A stretch of DNA of 36,306 nt, from contig RFNV01000221.1 in NCBI GenBank assembly GCA_009927005.1, positions 1 through 36,306 of the forward strand, given 5' to 3'. How positions within the stretch are numbered: the stretch's first letter is position 1; each line of letters starts with the position of its first letter. The position numbers were made by a program, and so were the translations under genes. Below the pieces are notes generated by a model. It searched no databases. It saw only the letters and a list, made by a program, of their open reading frames with translations, and was not told the origin of the DNA. This stretch comes from Pseudomonadota bacterium (lineage in GTDB: Bacteria; Bdellovibrionota; FAC87; UBA2466). Shown piece by piece: positions 25,560 to 34,588 of the stretch.

Positions 25560-25643
25560 CGGCTTACTGAACCGTATTTTATTTTTGAATGCTGTTCACT
25601 TTCCTGGCTAGTTTAACGCCCTTGCCAGACTTGCCTGACCTGT

Positions 25644-25678
25644 ATCAGACTGATGGGCCGATTTATCATATTCCGGCC
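25644..25678. promoter_or_regulatory. Candidate operator(s) upstream of the TetR gene
   Basis: ATCAG-A-CTGAT (25644-25654) is a perfect palindrome with one central base. Right beside it GGCCG (25656-25660) and CGGCC (25674-25678) form an inverted repeat with a 13-nt AT-rich centre containing TATCAT, a possible -10 for tetR. Such symmetry 20-50 bp before a TetR gene is typical of an autoregulatory operator, and the divergent spt promoter is only about 90 bp away. Not proven to be bound. Confidence 0.35.
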
Positions 25679-25696
25679 TGAGAGTGCGAGGAAAAA

Positions 25697-26416
25697 ATGG
25701 GAATCAAAGAACGCAAAGAGCGAGAGAAAAAACAAAGAGCAAATGATATTTTGGAGGCCGCAAGACAGCTATTTGAAAGAAAAGGGTTTTTAAATACCCC
25801 CCTTCAGGATGTTGCTAAAGAAGCCGAAATCAGCGTCGGTCTGATTTATCGCTATTTTCAATCCAAAGAAGACATTTTTGCATCTTTAGCTCTTAAGGGT
25901 GCTGAACAGTATGACAAACAGCTGGAGGCTCTTCTGAAAAAGGCCAAAGGAGCTAAAAGTCGTGCTCAAGTAGCTGAGCTCCTTGGAGACATTGCGGAGT
26001 CGTTTTTTGCATTCTACGGCCCCTACGGTGAATACTTTGATATGCTCCTTTATTCCTACAAAGGCATGAAGGAAGTTCAAATCCAAGCTACCACCCTAAC
26101 ACGCCTCATGAGCGTGACTCTTTCTAGTTTGGATAAGCTGAAAACTTTCGTCCATCGCTCTCCCTATTTTAAAGCACGAAATGAAGATGAAGCTCTCCGA
26201 ACGGTCTTTTTGTTGTGGGGACTCCTATTGGGCTGTCATAAATTGTTTGATTCTTCCGGACGCGGACATTTGTTCGCTTTCCAAAAAGACACTTTCATCA
26301 AAGAAATGATTGAGCAAGTACTGGTGGGGATTGGCGGTAGTACTTCCGAGGGAAAAGAACCCGTGCGCAAACCCTCCCTATCCTCTCGCGAATTACAGTT
26401 TCAGGACTCCTTGTGA
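25697..26416 (+). CDS. TetR/AcrR-family transcriptional regulator
   Basis: A 239-residue regulator. N-terminal helix-turn-helix: RANDILEAARQLFERKGFLN (14-33), then TPLQDVAKEAEISVGLIYRYFQSKEDIF (34-61). The remainder is the helical ligand-binding and dimer domain, with a basic/serine-rich C-terminal tail. ATG 25697 follows GAGG by 5 nt. It is divergent from the sphingolipid operon and overlaps the phosphodiesterase gene downstream in GTGA, so it likely controls one or both units. The ligand is unknown; acyl-CoA or lipid ligands are common for this family when next to lipid genes. Confidence 0.9.
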   Translation: MGIKERKEREKKQRANDILEAARQLFERKGFLNTPLQDVAKEAEISVGLIYRYFQSKEDIFASLALKGAEQYDKQLEALLKKAKGAKSRAQVAELLGDIAESFFAFYGPYGEYFDMLLYSYKGMKEVQIQATTLTRLMSVTLSSLDKLKTFVHRSPYFKARNEDEALRTVFLLWGLLLGCHKLFDSSGRGHLFAFQKDTFIKEMIEQVLVGIGGSTSEGKEPVRKPSLSSRELQFQDSL

Positions 26417-27300
26417 ACCCCTTCGTCTATCTGGCAGTTTTTCTATTTATCTTGCTTGGCTGCAGCTCCTCCTTGTTAAAACGCCAAGTCCCAACGAAAA
26501 ACATACAAGTCCAAGGCCATCGAGGTTCGAGAGGCACCCATCCAGAAAATACCCTCTCCAGTTTTGAAGAAGCTGTTTCAGCTGGAGCTGATTGGATTGA
26601 GTTTGATTTGGTTCTCTCAAAGGACGATGTGCCCATTGTTTCTCACGATGCCACTATTTCTGTAGATCTTTGCTTAGACGCCCGAAAAAAGCCTCTCACT
26701 CGCTTGATCCCAATCAAAACCCAGACCGTTAAGCAATTAAAAGCCTTTGACTGCGGAAGCGTCCCCAATCCAGTTTTTCCAGAGCAGAAGACCGTTCCAG
26801 GACAGACCTTTGTAACTTTAGAAGAAGTTTTAATCTGGGCAAAAAGGTTTCCTGACAAAAAGGTTCGTTTTAATATCGAAACTAAGACCAGCGCTCCCCA
26901 AAAACAATTTGAACCAAACCCAAGAAAATTTGTTGATTCCATCGTTCGGCTACTGCGAAAATACCACCAAATTGAAAACAGCATTTTGCAAAGTTTTGAT
27001 TTTCGAACTCTGGCGGAAGCAAGAAAAATGGAACCTTCTCTAAAATTATCAACTCTTTTCGATAAGCCAGGCCCCATTTGCAAAGCTACTAAGGAGCTGG
27101 GGGCAACCATAGCCTCCCCTAATCTGTCTCTTCTGACACAAGATATGATTAAAGAATGCCATTCTCTAGGAATTGAAATTCATCCCTGGACTCTCAACCA
27201 AGAATCAGACTGGAAAAGCGCCATTTCGCTGGGAGTGGATGGAATCATCACCGATTACCCTCGTAAACTAACCACTTTTTTAATATCGAGTACCCGCTGA
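26413..27300 (+). CDS. Lipoprotein glycerophosphodiester phosphodiesterase
   Basis: A 295-residue GDPD-fold protein. The N-terminus is a lipoprotein signal with lipobox LLGC (Cys17), so the mature enzyme is anchored to a membrane on the periplasmic side. Catalytic motif GHRGSRGTHPENT (His, Arg, Glu-Asn), EFDLVLSKDDVPIVSHD with metal-binding Glu/Asp and the second His, RFNIETK, and a C-terminal PWTLN-GVDGIITDYP. It cleaves glycerophosphodiesters released from phospholipids. GTG start overlaps the TetR stop. It has a 30-residue insert with Cys pairs after SVDLC compared with short family members. Neighbouring lipid genes suggest a role in membrane lipid turnover. Confidence 0.9.
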   Translation: MNPFVYLAVFLFILLGCSSSLLKRQVPTKNIQVQGHRGSRGTHPENTLSSFEEAVSAGADWIEFDLVLSKDDVPIVSHDATISVDLCLDARKKPLTRLIPIKTQTVKQLKAFDCGSVPNPVFPEQKTVPGQTFVTLEEVLIWAKRFPDKKVRFNIETKTSAPQKQFEPNPRKFVDSIVRLLRKYHQIENSILQSFDFRTLAEARKMEPSLKLSTLFDKPGPICKATKELGATIASPNLSLLTQDMIKECHSLGIEIHPWTLNQESDWKSAISLGVDGIITDYPRKLTTFLISSTR

Positions 27301-28091
27301 TGAAGCCTCTCCCACTTTCACAACTACCAGCTCAGAACATCAAGGCAGTCTTTTCGGATCTGGACGATACTTTAACTGATGATTCATTGATTCTTCCTCA
27401 GACACTTCAGTCTCTGCACGAACTTCACCACAAAGGATTTAAACTGGTGATCGTTTCAGGGCGTCCCGCAGGCTGGGCTGATGCTTTGATGCGATTGATT
27501 CCGCTCGACGCTGTCATTTTTGAAAATGGGGCTGGGATGATGTGGCGAGAGGGTAAAAAAATTTGTACTCATTGTCTTGCAGAAAATAAAAATCTCAACG
27601 TCCAGAAAACACTTCTTCAAAAACTTTTTGACCAAATCAGAGCTCACATTCCAGAGGCTAAACTCGCAACTGATCAACCCTATCGACTCTTTGACTATGC
27701 TTTGGATTTCAATGAAGAACCCCCTCTCCTAAAACCAGAACAAATTGATTGGGTAATGTCGTTTCTGGAAAAGCAGCCAGAAATAACTGCTAAATTAAGT
27801 TCCATTCATATCAATTACTGGGTTGGAAAACATACGAAATTAACAGCCTGCCAGTTTTGGCTAGACCGATTTGGAAGCGCGCTTTCAATCAACTCTGATT
27901 CGATTGTTTATTCAGGGGACTCCCCCAATGATGAACCTTTATTTGGATTTTTCCCTAACAGTGTGGGAGTTGCAAACGTAAGCCGTTTTCTTTCCAAGAT
28001 GAAGTCTCCCCCAAAATATATAACCCCCTCTGAGGGCGGCAAAGGATTTCAAGAGCTGGCTTATTTGTTACTGCAAAAGGGAAAACCATGA
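27300..28091 (+). CDS. HAD-IIB phosphatase (mannosyl-3-phosphoglycerate phosphatase/SPP-like)
   Basis: A 263-residue haloacid-dehalogenase-fold phosphatase of the Cof/SPP type. Motif I FSDLDDTLTDD (nucleophile Asp and acid/base Asp), motif II VIVSGRP, and motif IV SGDSPNDEPLF are all present, with a C2-type cap between them. Family members dephosphorylate sugar phosphates such as mannosyl-3-phosphoglycerate or sucrose-6-phosphate; the substrate here is not readable. The ATG overlaps the phosphodiesterase stop (TGATG) and the stop overlaps the next gene (ATGA), so it belongs to the TetR operon. Confidence 0.88.
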   Translation: MKPLPLSQLPAQNIKAVFSDLDDTLTDDSLILPQTLQSLHELHHKGFKLVIVSGRPAGWADALMRLIPLDAVIFENGAGMMWREGKKICTHCLAENKNLNVQKTLLQKLFDQIRAHIPEAKLATDQPYRLFDYALDFNEEPPLLKPEQIDWVMSFLEKQPEITAKLSSIHINYWVGKHTKLTACQFWLDRFGSALSINSDSIVYSGDSPNDEPLFGFFPNSVGVANVSRFLSKMKSPPKYITPSEGGKGFQELAYLLLQKGKP

Positions 28092-28666
28092 GCAGAGCCC
28101 GAGCCAAAAACAGAATGAAATTGATTTCAGGCGGAAAGCAACTCTGTCTCATCAGAGATACTGAAGAGGTTTTGAAATTTCTGGAGTTTACGGCAAAAAC
28201 GGGCTCTGAGGCCCCTGCTATTATCGAAGCAAGACAAAGCGCCTGTACTTGGTGTTTTTCGCTCCTGAAAGAAGAAGAAGATCATGTGGCCTGGATCCTC
28301 GACAATTTACCAGTTGTTTTATCAAGGCAATCTGAAGTTACAGGAGAGAAACTGGAAGACTTTTCACAGTTAATTGTCGACGCTTTAGAGGATTATCGGT
28401 CCTGGAGTTCAGACCCTTTTGGCTGGGAAAGAAAGCATGCTAATCCAAGTTCTCAACCCCCCAGAGAAGTTTCGGTGCCTCCGAAGAACTTGGGCAGAAC
28501 ACTGACACTTCCTGTTCGGGCTGATCTCTGTATTGAAGTGAAGATGCCGGAAGGCGGAATCTCAACTGAAGACTTTTTAAGACTGGGATTGTTTTTATAT
28601 CCCTACTGCAATGACCTGGATCTCACTAAAACATTTTCTTGGCTGAGCATTACTGAGAAAAACTAA
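28088..28666 (+). CDS. Cytoplasmic protein of unknown function
   Basis: No domain recognised. The 192-residue product lacks a signal peptide and membrane segments. It has a basic N-terminus (SRARAKNRMKLISGGK), a CTWC pair near residue 54, an acidic helix and a Pro-rich linker (around residue 125) separating two small domains. Start ATG 28088 overlaps the HAD phosphatase stop in ATGA; ATG ten codons later is an alternative. It is the last gene of the TetR operon and overlaps the convergent PilZ gene by 4 nt. The tight coupling makes it a real gene. Confidence 0.7.
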   Translation: MSRARAKNRMKLISGGKQLCLIRDTEEVLKFLEFTAKTGSEAPAIIEARQSACTWCFSLLKEEEDHVAWILDNLPVVLSRQSEVTGEKLEDFSQLIVDALEDYRSWSSDPFGWERKHANPSSQPPREVSVPPKNLGRTLTLPVRADLCIEVKMPEGGISTEDFLRLGLFLYPYCNDLDLTKTFSWLSITEKN

Positions 28667-29133
28667 AACCAAATCATTGGTGGATGGCTATCCTGACATG
28701 CAATTTCTGCATATTTGTACATGAATGAAACCAACTGGTTGATCACTTCATAGGACTTCGTATTTTTATCAATCTCACACCCATACTCTAAGCCAGATCG
28801 TCCATTTTCATCAAAAGGGATGGCCCTCTTAACTTCAACAACGACTCTTAAATATGTATTGGGAGTAAAATAAAAACGTAGTGCAATCTTTTGAGCTGCT
28901 TTAAATGGATTTTCGGGATGCTCTTCTCTGAAACGGAGTCCGGAGAAACTCACATCTACAACCTCGACATGAGTCAGACCGTCCTTCTCAGCAAAACTAT
29001 ATACACCGAGGACTCGATTGAAGATCACACGTTCGTATTCACGACGTTTCTCTTCATTCTTATTCTTCCGGTAGCTATTAAGATCAATAATACGTTCTTT
29101 TCCGCCCTTGCCGGGAGATTTTCGTTTATCCAT
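28663..29133 (-). CDS. PilZ-domain protein (c-di-GMP effector)
   Basis: A 156-residue protein with the full PilZ cyclic-di-GMP binding signature: RxxxR at Arg31-Arg35 (REYER) and DxSxxG at Asp60-Gly65 (DVSFSG), followed by the beta-barrel strands RFYFTPNTYLRVVVEVKR and GLEYGCEID. A single-domain PilZ protein of this kind usually adjusts motility, polysaccharide output or, in predatory bacteria, prey invasion by protein contact. It begins with a very basic N-terminus. Extended -10 promoter at 29183-29191 makes it a separate transcript from the UDP-sugar genes behind it. Confidence 0.88.
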   Translation of the reverse strand: MDKRKSPGKGGKERIIDLNSYRKNKNEEKRREYERVIFNRVLGVYSFAEKDGLTHVEVVDVSFSGLRFREEHPENPFKAAQKIALRFYFTPNTYLRVVVEVKRAIPFDENGRSGLEYGCEIDKNTKSYEVINQLVSFMYKYAEIACQDSHPPMIWF

Positions 29134-29182
29134 TTTTTTTCCGAGTTTTGGTGTTGGATTTTTACTGACAGGAACAGAATTA

Positions 29183-29191
29183 ATTATATCA
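29183..29191 (-). promoter_or_regulatory. Extended -10 promoter for the PilZ gene
   Basis: On the minus strand TGA-TATAAT (29191-29183) is a perfect -10 hexamer with the TGn extension; the -35 position (TGCATC) is poor, as allowed for extended -10 promoters. Predicted start near 29176, some 40 bp before the PilZ ATG. Confidence 0.5.
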
Positions 29192-29220
29192 CGGAGCTTG
29201 CACTCGATGCACCGCCATAT

Positions 29221-30186
29221 TTAAGACACTGGGCGCTGACTCTTTTCTTTAAAAAACTCGACTGTCTTTTGAAGCCCCACTTCGAGATCTACTTCAGGCT
29301 GCCAATCGAGAACTTTCTTGGCCAAACTGATATCGGGTCGGCGCGTCTTGGGATCATCTTGCGGGAGGGGTCGATACTCAAGCGTCGACCGACTGTGACA
29401 CAGACCTATGATCTTCTCAGCAAACTGATTAATCGTCATTTCAATCGGATTGCCTAAATTGATGGGTTGTGTGTAGTCACTGTGTAAAGCTTTCATTAAT
29501 CCTTCGACCAGATCCGCCACATAACAAAAACTTCTTGTCTGTGAACCATCGCCATAGACAGTGACTGGCTCATTCGCTAAAGCCTGCATACAAAAGTTGG
29601 GAACCACTCTTCCATCATCCAATCGCATCCTGGGTCCATAAGTATTAAAAATTCGAACAATGCGAGTGGGCAAGCCATAAACCCGGTGGTAGGCCATCGT
29701 CAAAGCTTCCATGTATCTTTTTGATTCATCATAACAACCCCGAGGGCCAATGGGATTTACATTTCCCCAGTAATTTTCTTCTTGAGGATGCTGGAGTGGA
29801 TCTCCATACACTTCTGAAGTCGAAGCAACAAGAATCGGACATTTTTTTTCGAGGGCTAATTTAAGGATATTGTCGCTCCCAATGGCTCCAACATGAAGCG
29901 TTTCGATGGGCAGCTTTGCATAATCGACAGGGCTTGCGGGACTGGCCATGTGAAAAACCCCAGCAAGGTTTCCCGAAAGTTTCAAAGGATGGATAATATC
30001 CTGTTCAATTAAACTAAAACGACTATTTCCCAAAAGCTGTTTCACATTTTCAGGACGGCCTGTGATGAAATTATCAACTGCGATAACCTCACAGCCGCTT
30101 TCAATAAGAGCCTCACACAAATGAGAACCAATAAAACCAGCTCCCCCTGAAACTAAATAGCGTCCTTTAGGAAATTGTTTTTTCAT
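29221..30186 (-). CDS. uxs: UDP-glucuronate decarboxylase (UDP-xylose synthase)
   Basis: A 321-residue extended short-chain dehydrogenase. N-terminal NAD motif [43 protein letters not shown], catalytic [11 protein letters not shown] (Tyr-x3-Lys) and [20 protein letters not shown], all characteristic of UXS, which decarboxylates UDP-glucuronate to UDP-xylose. The gene directly upstream makes its substrate; they overlap in ATGA. It could alternatively be a dTDP-glucose dehydratase-like enzyme, but the DDGRVVPNF segment and the pairing favour UXS. Confidence 0.88.
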   Translation of the reverse strand: MKKQFPKGRYLVSGGAGFIGSHLCEALIESGCEVIAVDNFITGRPENVKQLLGNSRFSLIEQDIIHPLKLSGNLAGVFHMASPASPVDYAKLPIETLHVGAIGSDNILKLALEKKCPILVASTSEVYGDPLQHPQEENYWGNVNPIGPRGCYDESKRYMEALTMAYHRVYGLPTRIVRIFNTYGPRMRLDDGRVVPNFCMQALANEPVTVYGDGSQTRSFCYVADLVEGLMKALHSDYTQPINLGNPIEMTINQFAEKIIGLCHSRSTLEYRPLPQDDPKTRRPDISLAKKVLDWQPEVDLEVGLQKTVEFFKEKSQRPVS

Positions 30187-31490
30187 GCGGGATCAACTTG
30201 TCCAATGCAGTAATATTTCAAGCCCTGATTTTCAAGGCTTGCACGACTGTAGAGATTTCTTCCGTCAAAAACGACTGGATTTTTCAACTCTCGCTTAATG
30301 ATTTCGAAATCCGGCGTTCTAAACTCATTCCACTCGGTCAAAATAGCCAAGGCATCAGCACCACTTAATACATCGTAGGCTTGCTGGACTAACTCAACCT
30401 GATCTTTAAAAAAGTTTTTGGCTTCATGGCGAGCCACGGGATCATAGGCTTTGACTTTACAACCCATTTTTAACAGCTCATTGATAAGGCTAACAGCTGG
30501 GGCCTCTCTCATGTCATCTGTTTCTGGTTTAAAAGCCAGCCCCCAAACAGCTACTGTCTTCTCCGGAAGAGTACTTCCAAAATATTTTTTCATTTTTTCA
30601 AGAAGAACAAGTTTTTGCTTTTCATTGACTGAATGTACCGCTCGGAACATATCGAGCCCGAGCCCATACTCTTTTCCTAGGTGGATCAATCCCTGAACAT
30701 CTTTTGGAAAACAGGAACCACCATATCCACATCCCGGATAAAGAAATTTAGAGCCAATGCGACTGTCCGTAACCAAGACTTTTCTCACCTCTTGAATGTT
30801 TCCACCAACTCTTTCGCAGAGATTGGCCATTTCATTAATAAAAGAAATCTTGGTGGCTAGAAAAGCATTTGCGGCGTACTTGGCAAGCTCAGCGGACCGA
30901 TTATCCATGAAAAAAATCGGGTTTCCAGAACGCACATAGGGGGCATAAAGATCTGCCATCACCTGTTTGGCCCACTCGGACTGCGTTCCTACGACAACCC
31001 GCTCGGGCTTCATGAAATCATTTACCGCTGTTCCCTCTTTTAAAAACTCAGGATTTGAAACCACCTCAACTTGAAAAGAGCCCCCCTTCAAAACCTCTCT
31101 TACTTTATCGGCAGTGCCGACAGGAACAGTGCTTTTGAGAACAACCACCGTACTGCCCTTGATATTCTCTCGAATCATTTTGGCAGCGGAAAGAACATAG
31201 GTAAGGTCCAAAGCACCGCTCTCGGTCGTGGGGGTTCCAACTGCTATAAAAATAACCTGGCTCTTACTGATCGAAGATGAAACATCCGTGGTGAAGGATA
31301 GCCGGTTGGCTTTCCGGTTTCTCGAAACTAATTCATCCAGTCCGGGCTCATAAATTGGGACCTGACCTGCCTGAAGTTTTTCAACTTTTCGAGAATCAAC
31401 GTCGGCACAAACAACATGATTACCCGAGTCAGAAAAGCAAGCTCCAGCAACTAATCCGACATATCCGGTACCTAGAACACATATTCGCAT
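30183..31490 (-). CDS. ugd: UDP-glucose 6-dehydrogenase
   Basis: Converts UDP-glucose to UDP-glucuronate with two NAD. The 435-residue protein has [16 protein letters not shown] (NAD site), [34 protein letters not shown], the linker [20 protein letters not shown] and the catalytic Cys in YGGSCFPKD, then the UDP-binding [15 protein letters not shown]. Promoter at 31577-31605; it heads the ugd-uxs unit that supplies nucleotide sugars for envelope glycans. Confidence 0.96.
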   Translation of the reverse strand: MRICVLGTGYVGLVAGACFSDSGNHVVCADVDSRKVEKLQAGQVPIYEPGLDELVSRNRKANRLSFTTDVSSSISKSQVIFIAVGTPTTESGALDLTYVLSAAKMIRENIKGSTVVVLKSTVPVGTADKVREVLKGGSFQVEVVSNPEFLKEGTAVNDFMKPERVVVGTQSEWAKQVMADLYAPYVRSGNPIFFMDNRSAELAKYAANAFLATKISFINEMANLCERVGGNIQEVRKVLVTDSRIGSKFLYPGCGYGGSCFPKDVQGLIHLGKEYGLGLDMFRAVHSVNEKQKLVLLEKMKKYFGSTLPEKTVAVWGLAFKPETDDMREAPAVSLINELLKMGCKVKAYDPVARHEAKNFFKDQVELVQQAYDVLSGADALAILTEWNEFRTPDFEIIKRELKNPVVFDGRNLYSRASLENQGLKYYCIGQVDPA

Positions 31491-31557
31491 TGGATTGGCT
31501 CCCTGAAGGGATGAAAGTATATGAAATTAATCGAGATTAGTTTTCATCTCTTTTTTA

Positions 31558-31586
31558 TTGTGAGAAACTACTTCTAATTTTAGACT
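31558..31586 (+). promoter_or_regulatory. Weak candidate promoter for the UPF0104-recO unit
   Basis: TTGTGA (31558-31563), 17 nt, TAGACT (31581-31586), followed 42 nt later by the start codon with AAGGA. It interlocks with the stronger opposite-strand ugd promoter, so the two would compete. Matches are only moderate. Confidence 0.3.
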
Positions 31587-31605
31587 GGACCGATTTTCAA
31601 GTCAA
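31577..31605 (-). promoter_or_regulatory. Promoter of ugd-uxs
   Basis: On the minus strand TTGACT (31605-31600), 17 nt, TAAAAT (31582-31577), near-consensus sigma-70. Predicted start near 31570, leaving an about 80-nt leader before the ugd ATG at 31490. Confidence 0.65.
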
Positions 31606-31628
31606 TTTGTGGAAACTGCGAAGGAATT

Positions 31629-32612
31629 ATGTCCCTAAATCAGAAGCTTAAACTCGTCTTAAAGACCCTTCTGGGCCTAGGACTCGTGGTTTGGGTTTTA
31701 AAAGGGAAGATGGTCGACTTCTCTTTACTGAAGAATCTTATTTTAAATCCCTTGAATCTATTGGTAGCCCTTTTGTTCTTGGGGGCGTCTGCGTTTTTGT
31801 GTACTTCTCGATGGCTGATCCTAGTCAGAGGCCAGGGCCTTCAACTTTCATTTCGGGACTTGTTTTCACTCAATATGATTGGAAATTTTTTTAATACTTT
31901 TATGCCAGGCTCGGTGGGGGGAGATTTGATTAAGGCCTGGTACGTAGCAGGAAAACAACCCAATAAGCGGACTGAGGCAGTTTTTACAGTGCTCTTAGAT
32001 AGGGTTTTAGGCCTTTCGGTCATTATTTTTTATGCTGCCTTTACGTTGGTCGTATTTTCGCACTGGCTTAACGGGCGATCAGAACTTAAAGCGATTGCTA
32101 TTTGTGTTTGGAGTTTCACTCTGTTTTCTATTGCTGCTGGTCTACTTTTCTTTTGTACAAATTTTTTTAAAAGCACTTTTTCTGAAAAGCTTATGTGTTA
32201 TCTGAGACGCTCGAAAAAACTTTCAAGAGTTTTAGATGCAACTTTTCTTTATCAAGATCAGCCAAAACAAATTTTCAAAGCAGTTTTCTTATCAGCTTTA
32301 TCGATTTTTGTTTCAATTTACTTTCATTTTCTTCAAGGGCAATCCATTAACGCTCCCTTATCTTTGGTTCAATATTTTGCAATTGTCCCGCTGGCCTTAA
32401 TTGCCTCTGCCGTTCCCCTTCTTCCAGGAGGAATTGGAACCGGACAAGTGGCTTTTTACACACTTTTTAAATGGAGTGGGATTAGCAATCCAGAACTGGG
32501 TGGAACACTCTGCACTTTGGTTCAGATCTACACCATTTCATTTAATTGTCTGGGATATTTCTTTTATCTTCGTTTTAAGAAGCTACCAGCTGCCCTGGGA
32601 TCTTCGATATGA
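31629..32612 (+). CDS. UPF0104/AglD-like polytopic membrane protein
   Basis: A 327-residue integral membrane protein of the lysylphosphatidylglycerol-synthase-TM (UPF0104) family with about eight hydrophobic segments. Family marks: SLNMIGNFFNTFMPGSVGGDLIKA with the GGD loop, the DRVLGL helix, and C-terminal LLPGGIGTGQVAFY. Members are thought to move or modify lipid-linked molecules; some act with glycosyltransferases. ATG 31629 has AAGGA 5 nt upstream. It is divergent from ugd and overlaps recO by 4 nt, a coupling that is probably only transcriptional. Confidence 0.88.
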   Translation: MSLNQKLKLVLKTLLGLGLVVWVLKGKMVDFSLLKNLILNPLNLLVALLFLGASAFLCTSRWLILVRGQGLQLSFRDLFSLNMIGNFFNTFMPGSVGGDLIKAWYVAGKQPNKRTEAVFTVLLDRVLGLSVIIFYAAFTLVVFSHWLNGRSELKAIAICVWSFTLFSIAAGLLFFCTNFFKSTFSEKLMCYLRRSKKLSRVLDATFLYQDQPKQIFKAVFLSALSIFVSIYFHFLQGQSINAPLSLVQYFAIVPLALIASAVPLLPGGIGTGQVAFYTLFKWSGISNPELGGTLCTLVQIYTISFNCLGYFFYLRFKKLPAALGSSI

Positions 32613-33337
32613 GACATGCTTCAAAGGCCATTGTTCTATCGGTCGAAAAATTCGGTGAAGCAGATTGCTACGTACGTTTTCTTACTCAAAAATGGGGAGT
32701 CATTTCTACTTTAGCGAAATCGGCTCGAAAAAGTAAGAAACGATACGTAGGCGGCTTAGATCTTTTTTGTCACGATGAGATTTTTTTAAGGGGCGATCCC
32801 AAAGACAGGCCTTATCTACTTGAGCTAAATGTGATCAATTCATTTCCTGGAATTCGAGAGGAATTTGATAAAGTCATGATGGCTGGAAAAGTAGTCCAAT
32901 GGATTAGAAAGCTAGCAGATGTCCCTACGCCAATGCCCCATCTTTATAGCTTGTTAGGCCAGACACTTTCTCTTATTGAACAAGAACCACATATCGAACG
33001 CCTGGAACTTTTAACTTTGGTTTTTAAATTAAAATTACTTTGTTTTCTGGGATTAAGTCCCCAAGTAGATAAATGTACTCGATGCGAAGGCCCTCTTGAT
33101 CCAACAACGGTTTTTGATCTTAGTTCAGGAGGAGCTGTTTGTAGCCAGTGTCCTAAAGAGGTCTCTACTCATAATCTTTATTTGGAAACAGAGCAAAGAA
33201 TGCTTCTAAGGAACGCCGAACAATTAAAGCTTTCCACTTGGAATAGCTTTAATACAAACCCATCTCAAATTCCGCCCCTCACTCGCCTGCTCACCCAATT
33301 CGCCTCTTTTCACACTCACATTAAGTTGCCTAATTAA
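32609..33337 (+). CDS. recO: DNA repair protein RecO
   Basis: RecO helps load RecA onto SSB-coated DNA in the RecFOR pathway. The 242-residue protein has the N-terminal OB-fold (IVLSVEKFGEADCYVRFLTQKWGVISTLAK), a helical middle with LLTLVFKLKLLCFLGL, and a zinc-finger-like CTRC...CSQC near residues 155-185. The ATG overlaps the preceding stop (ATGA). era and recO are often neighbours in other bacteria; here they are about 22 kb apart. Its end overlaps the broken glycosyltransferase-like gene by 8 nt. Confidence 0.9.
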   Translation: MRHASKAIVLSVEKFGEADCYVRFLTQKWGVISTLAKSARKSKKRYVGGLDLFCHDEIFLRGDPKDRPYLLELNVINSFPGIREEFDKVMMAGKVVQWIRKLADVPTPMPHLYSLLGQTLSLIEQEPHIERLELLTLVFKLKLLCFLGLSPQVDKCTRCEGPLDPTTVFDLSSGGAVCSQCPKEVSTHNLYLETEQRMLLRNAEQLKLSTWNSFNTNPSQIPPLTRLLTQFASFHTHIKLPN

Positions 33338-34588
33338 TCTTTCTCTTCCAAAAACAACCCTTAGCTTCGTAGTTCTTGGTTAAATAAGCCCGCTCTTTAG
33401 GGCTTAATAAGCCCAAAAACATAGGATTTAAAGACACATAGTTAATGGGCTTCTCAAATCTTACCTCTCTATTAAAAAAATCTACTCCTTGAAACCCATT
33501 TAACCAGTAACGCCAAGGATCAAAGTTAAACACATAGGCAGGACACCGACTCGTCCAAATATTCAGGATTGGTTCGTACCGACGACCCGGCCACATAAAG
33601 CAATAAAAACAACGAGTGAAATGGGCACCACAAAAATCACGGCATGCCCCCAAACTGGTGCGAATAGGAACAAAAGGCCCGCTCCCGAAAAAATCGAGCT
33701 CATCAATATATCGGAATCGAATGAAATATTCTTTTTCGAAAAAGCTTGTTTCAAGATCACAATTAGGTTGAGAACACAAAACACAAACAGCCCTGTCTCA
33801 AACCCTCGATTAGCTCTTAGCAATCGAAAATAATCTTTTTTTATGATCACGGCTGAGTAGGCTCGCTCAAAATTTGAAACCCATTGTCCCTCCACAGCCA
33901 ACTGAAATGCTCCTTTCTGTAAAAACCAAAGGGATATAACACCTAAAACGATGAACTCTCCGAGCAAAAGAGTAAATACACTTCCCTCTCTTTTTCTTTT
34001 GGTTAGGATAAAAAAATCAGCGGCCAATACCGCCAAATTAATGGGAAGAAATTTGGGGTGAAATCCAAGGCAGATCCCAAGAAAAATCCCACTTAAAAAT
34101 CGCCTTCTGGTCAACCACAACCAGAGTGAACCTAGAGCAAAGAGCGCTACATACCCGTCAGGACGGATTTGAAAAGCCGATGTTTTGATTGAAAGAGTTC
34201 CTGTGTACAAAGCCATCGCAAGGAAACCCCAAACGACATTCTTAGTGAGCACATAAATACACCCAAAGAGGAAAAGAGCTGTTACACCCATCGCGATAAG
34301 GTTTACATGTCTTAGAAAATAAAGGGTTTCAACTGATGCAACTTCGCCTGCTTTCAATTTAAAAAGTAAAGAGTTAAAAAATGCTGAAAGTGGCCCATGC
34401 GAATCAAAAAAATCACGATAGATGACTTTTCCCTGAAAAGTGTTCCAGGCAAGATGTGTGTGTTGGAATTCATCATCGTGAAATACAAGTTCATTAGAGA
34501 AATGAACTGCCTTGGATAAATTGAAAATAAAAAACCCGAAGAAAACGAAGCCAAAGGCCAAACGGAACCACCTGATTTTATTAGGCAT
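33330..34588 (-). pseudogene. Membrane glycosyltransferase-like gene split by a frameshift
   Basis: From ATG 34588 the frame encodes a polytopic membrane protein in the style of GT39/ArnT enzymes: a TM helix, then the HDDEFQHTHLAWNTFQGKVIYRDFFDSHGP loop with the paired acidic residues at the first periplasmic loop, then many TM segments, ending with a stop at 33563 (about 341 residues). A different frame carries a protein-like C-terminus (RRYEPILNIWTSRCPAYVFN ... FWKRKIN) to the stop at 33330. The two join if one base is missing near 33575-33600, giving about 419 residues. No canonical slippery heptamer was found. Either a real decay, a rare shift or a sequencing error. Confidence 0.75.

Noticed and set aside
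33600-33779. N-terminal part of a minus-strand open frame (33330-33779) beginning MCSQPNCDLE
   Set aside because: It is a shadow of the membrane glycosyltransferase frame; only the part after about 33600 (RRYEPI onward) is protein-like, so I treated that part as the shifted C-terminus.
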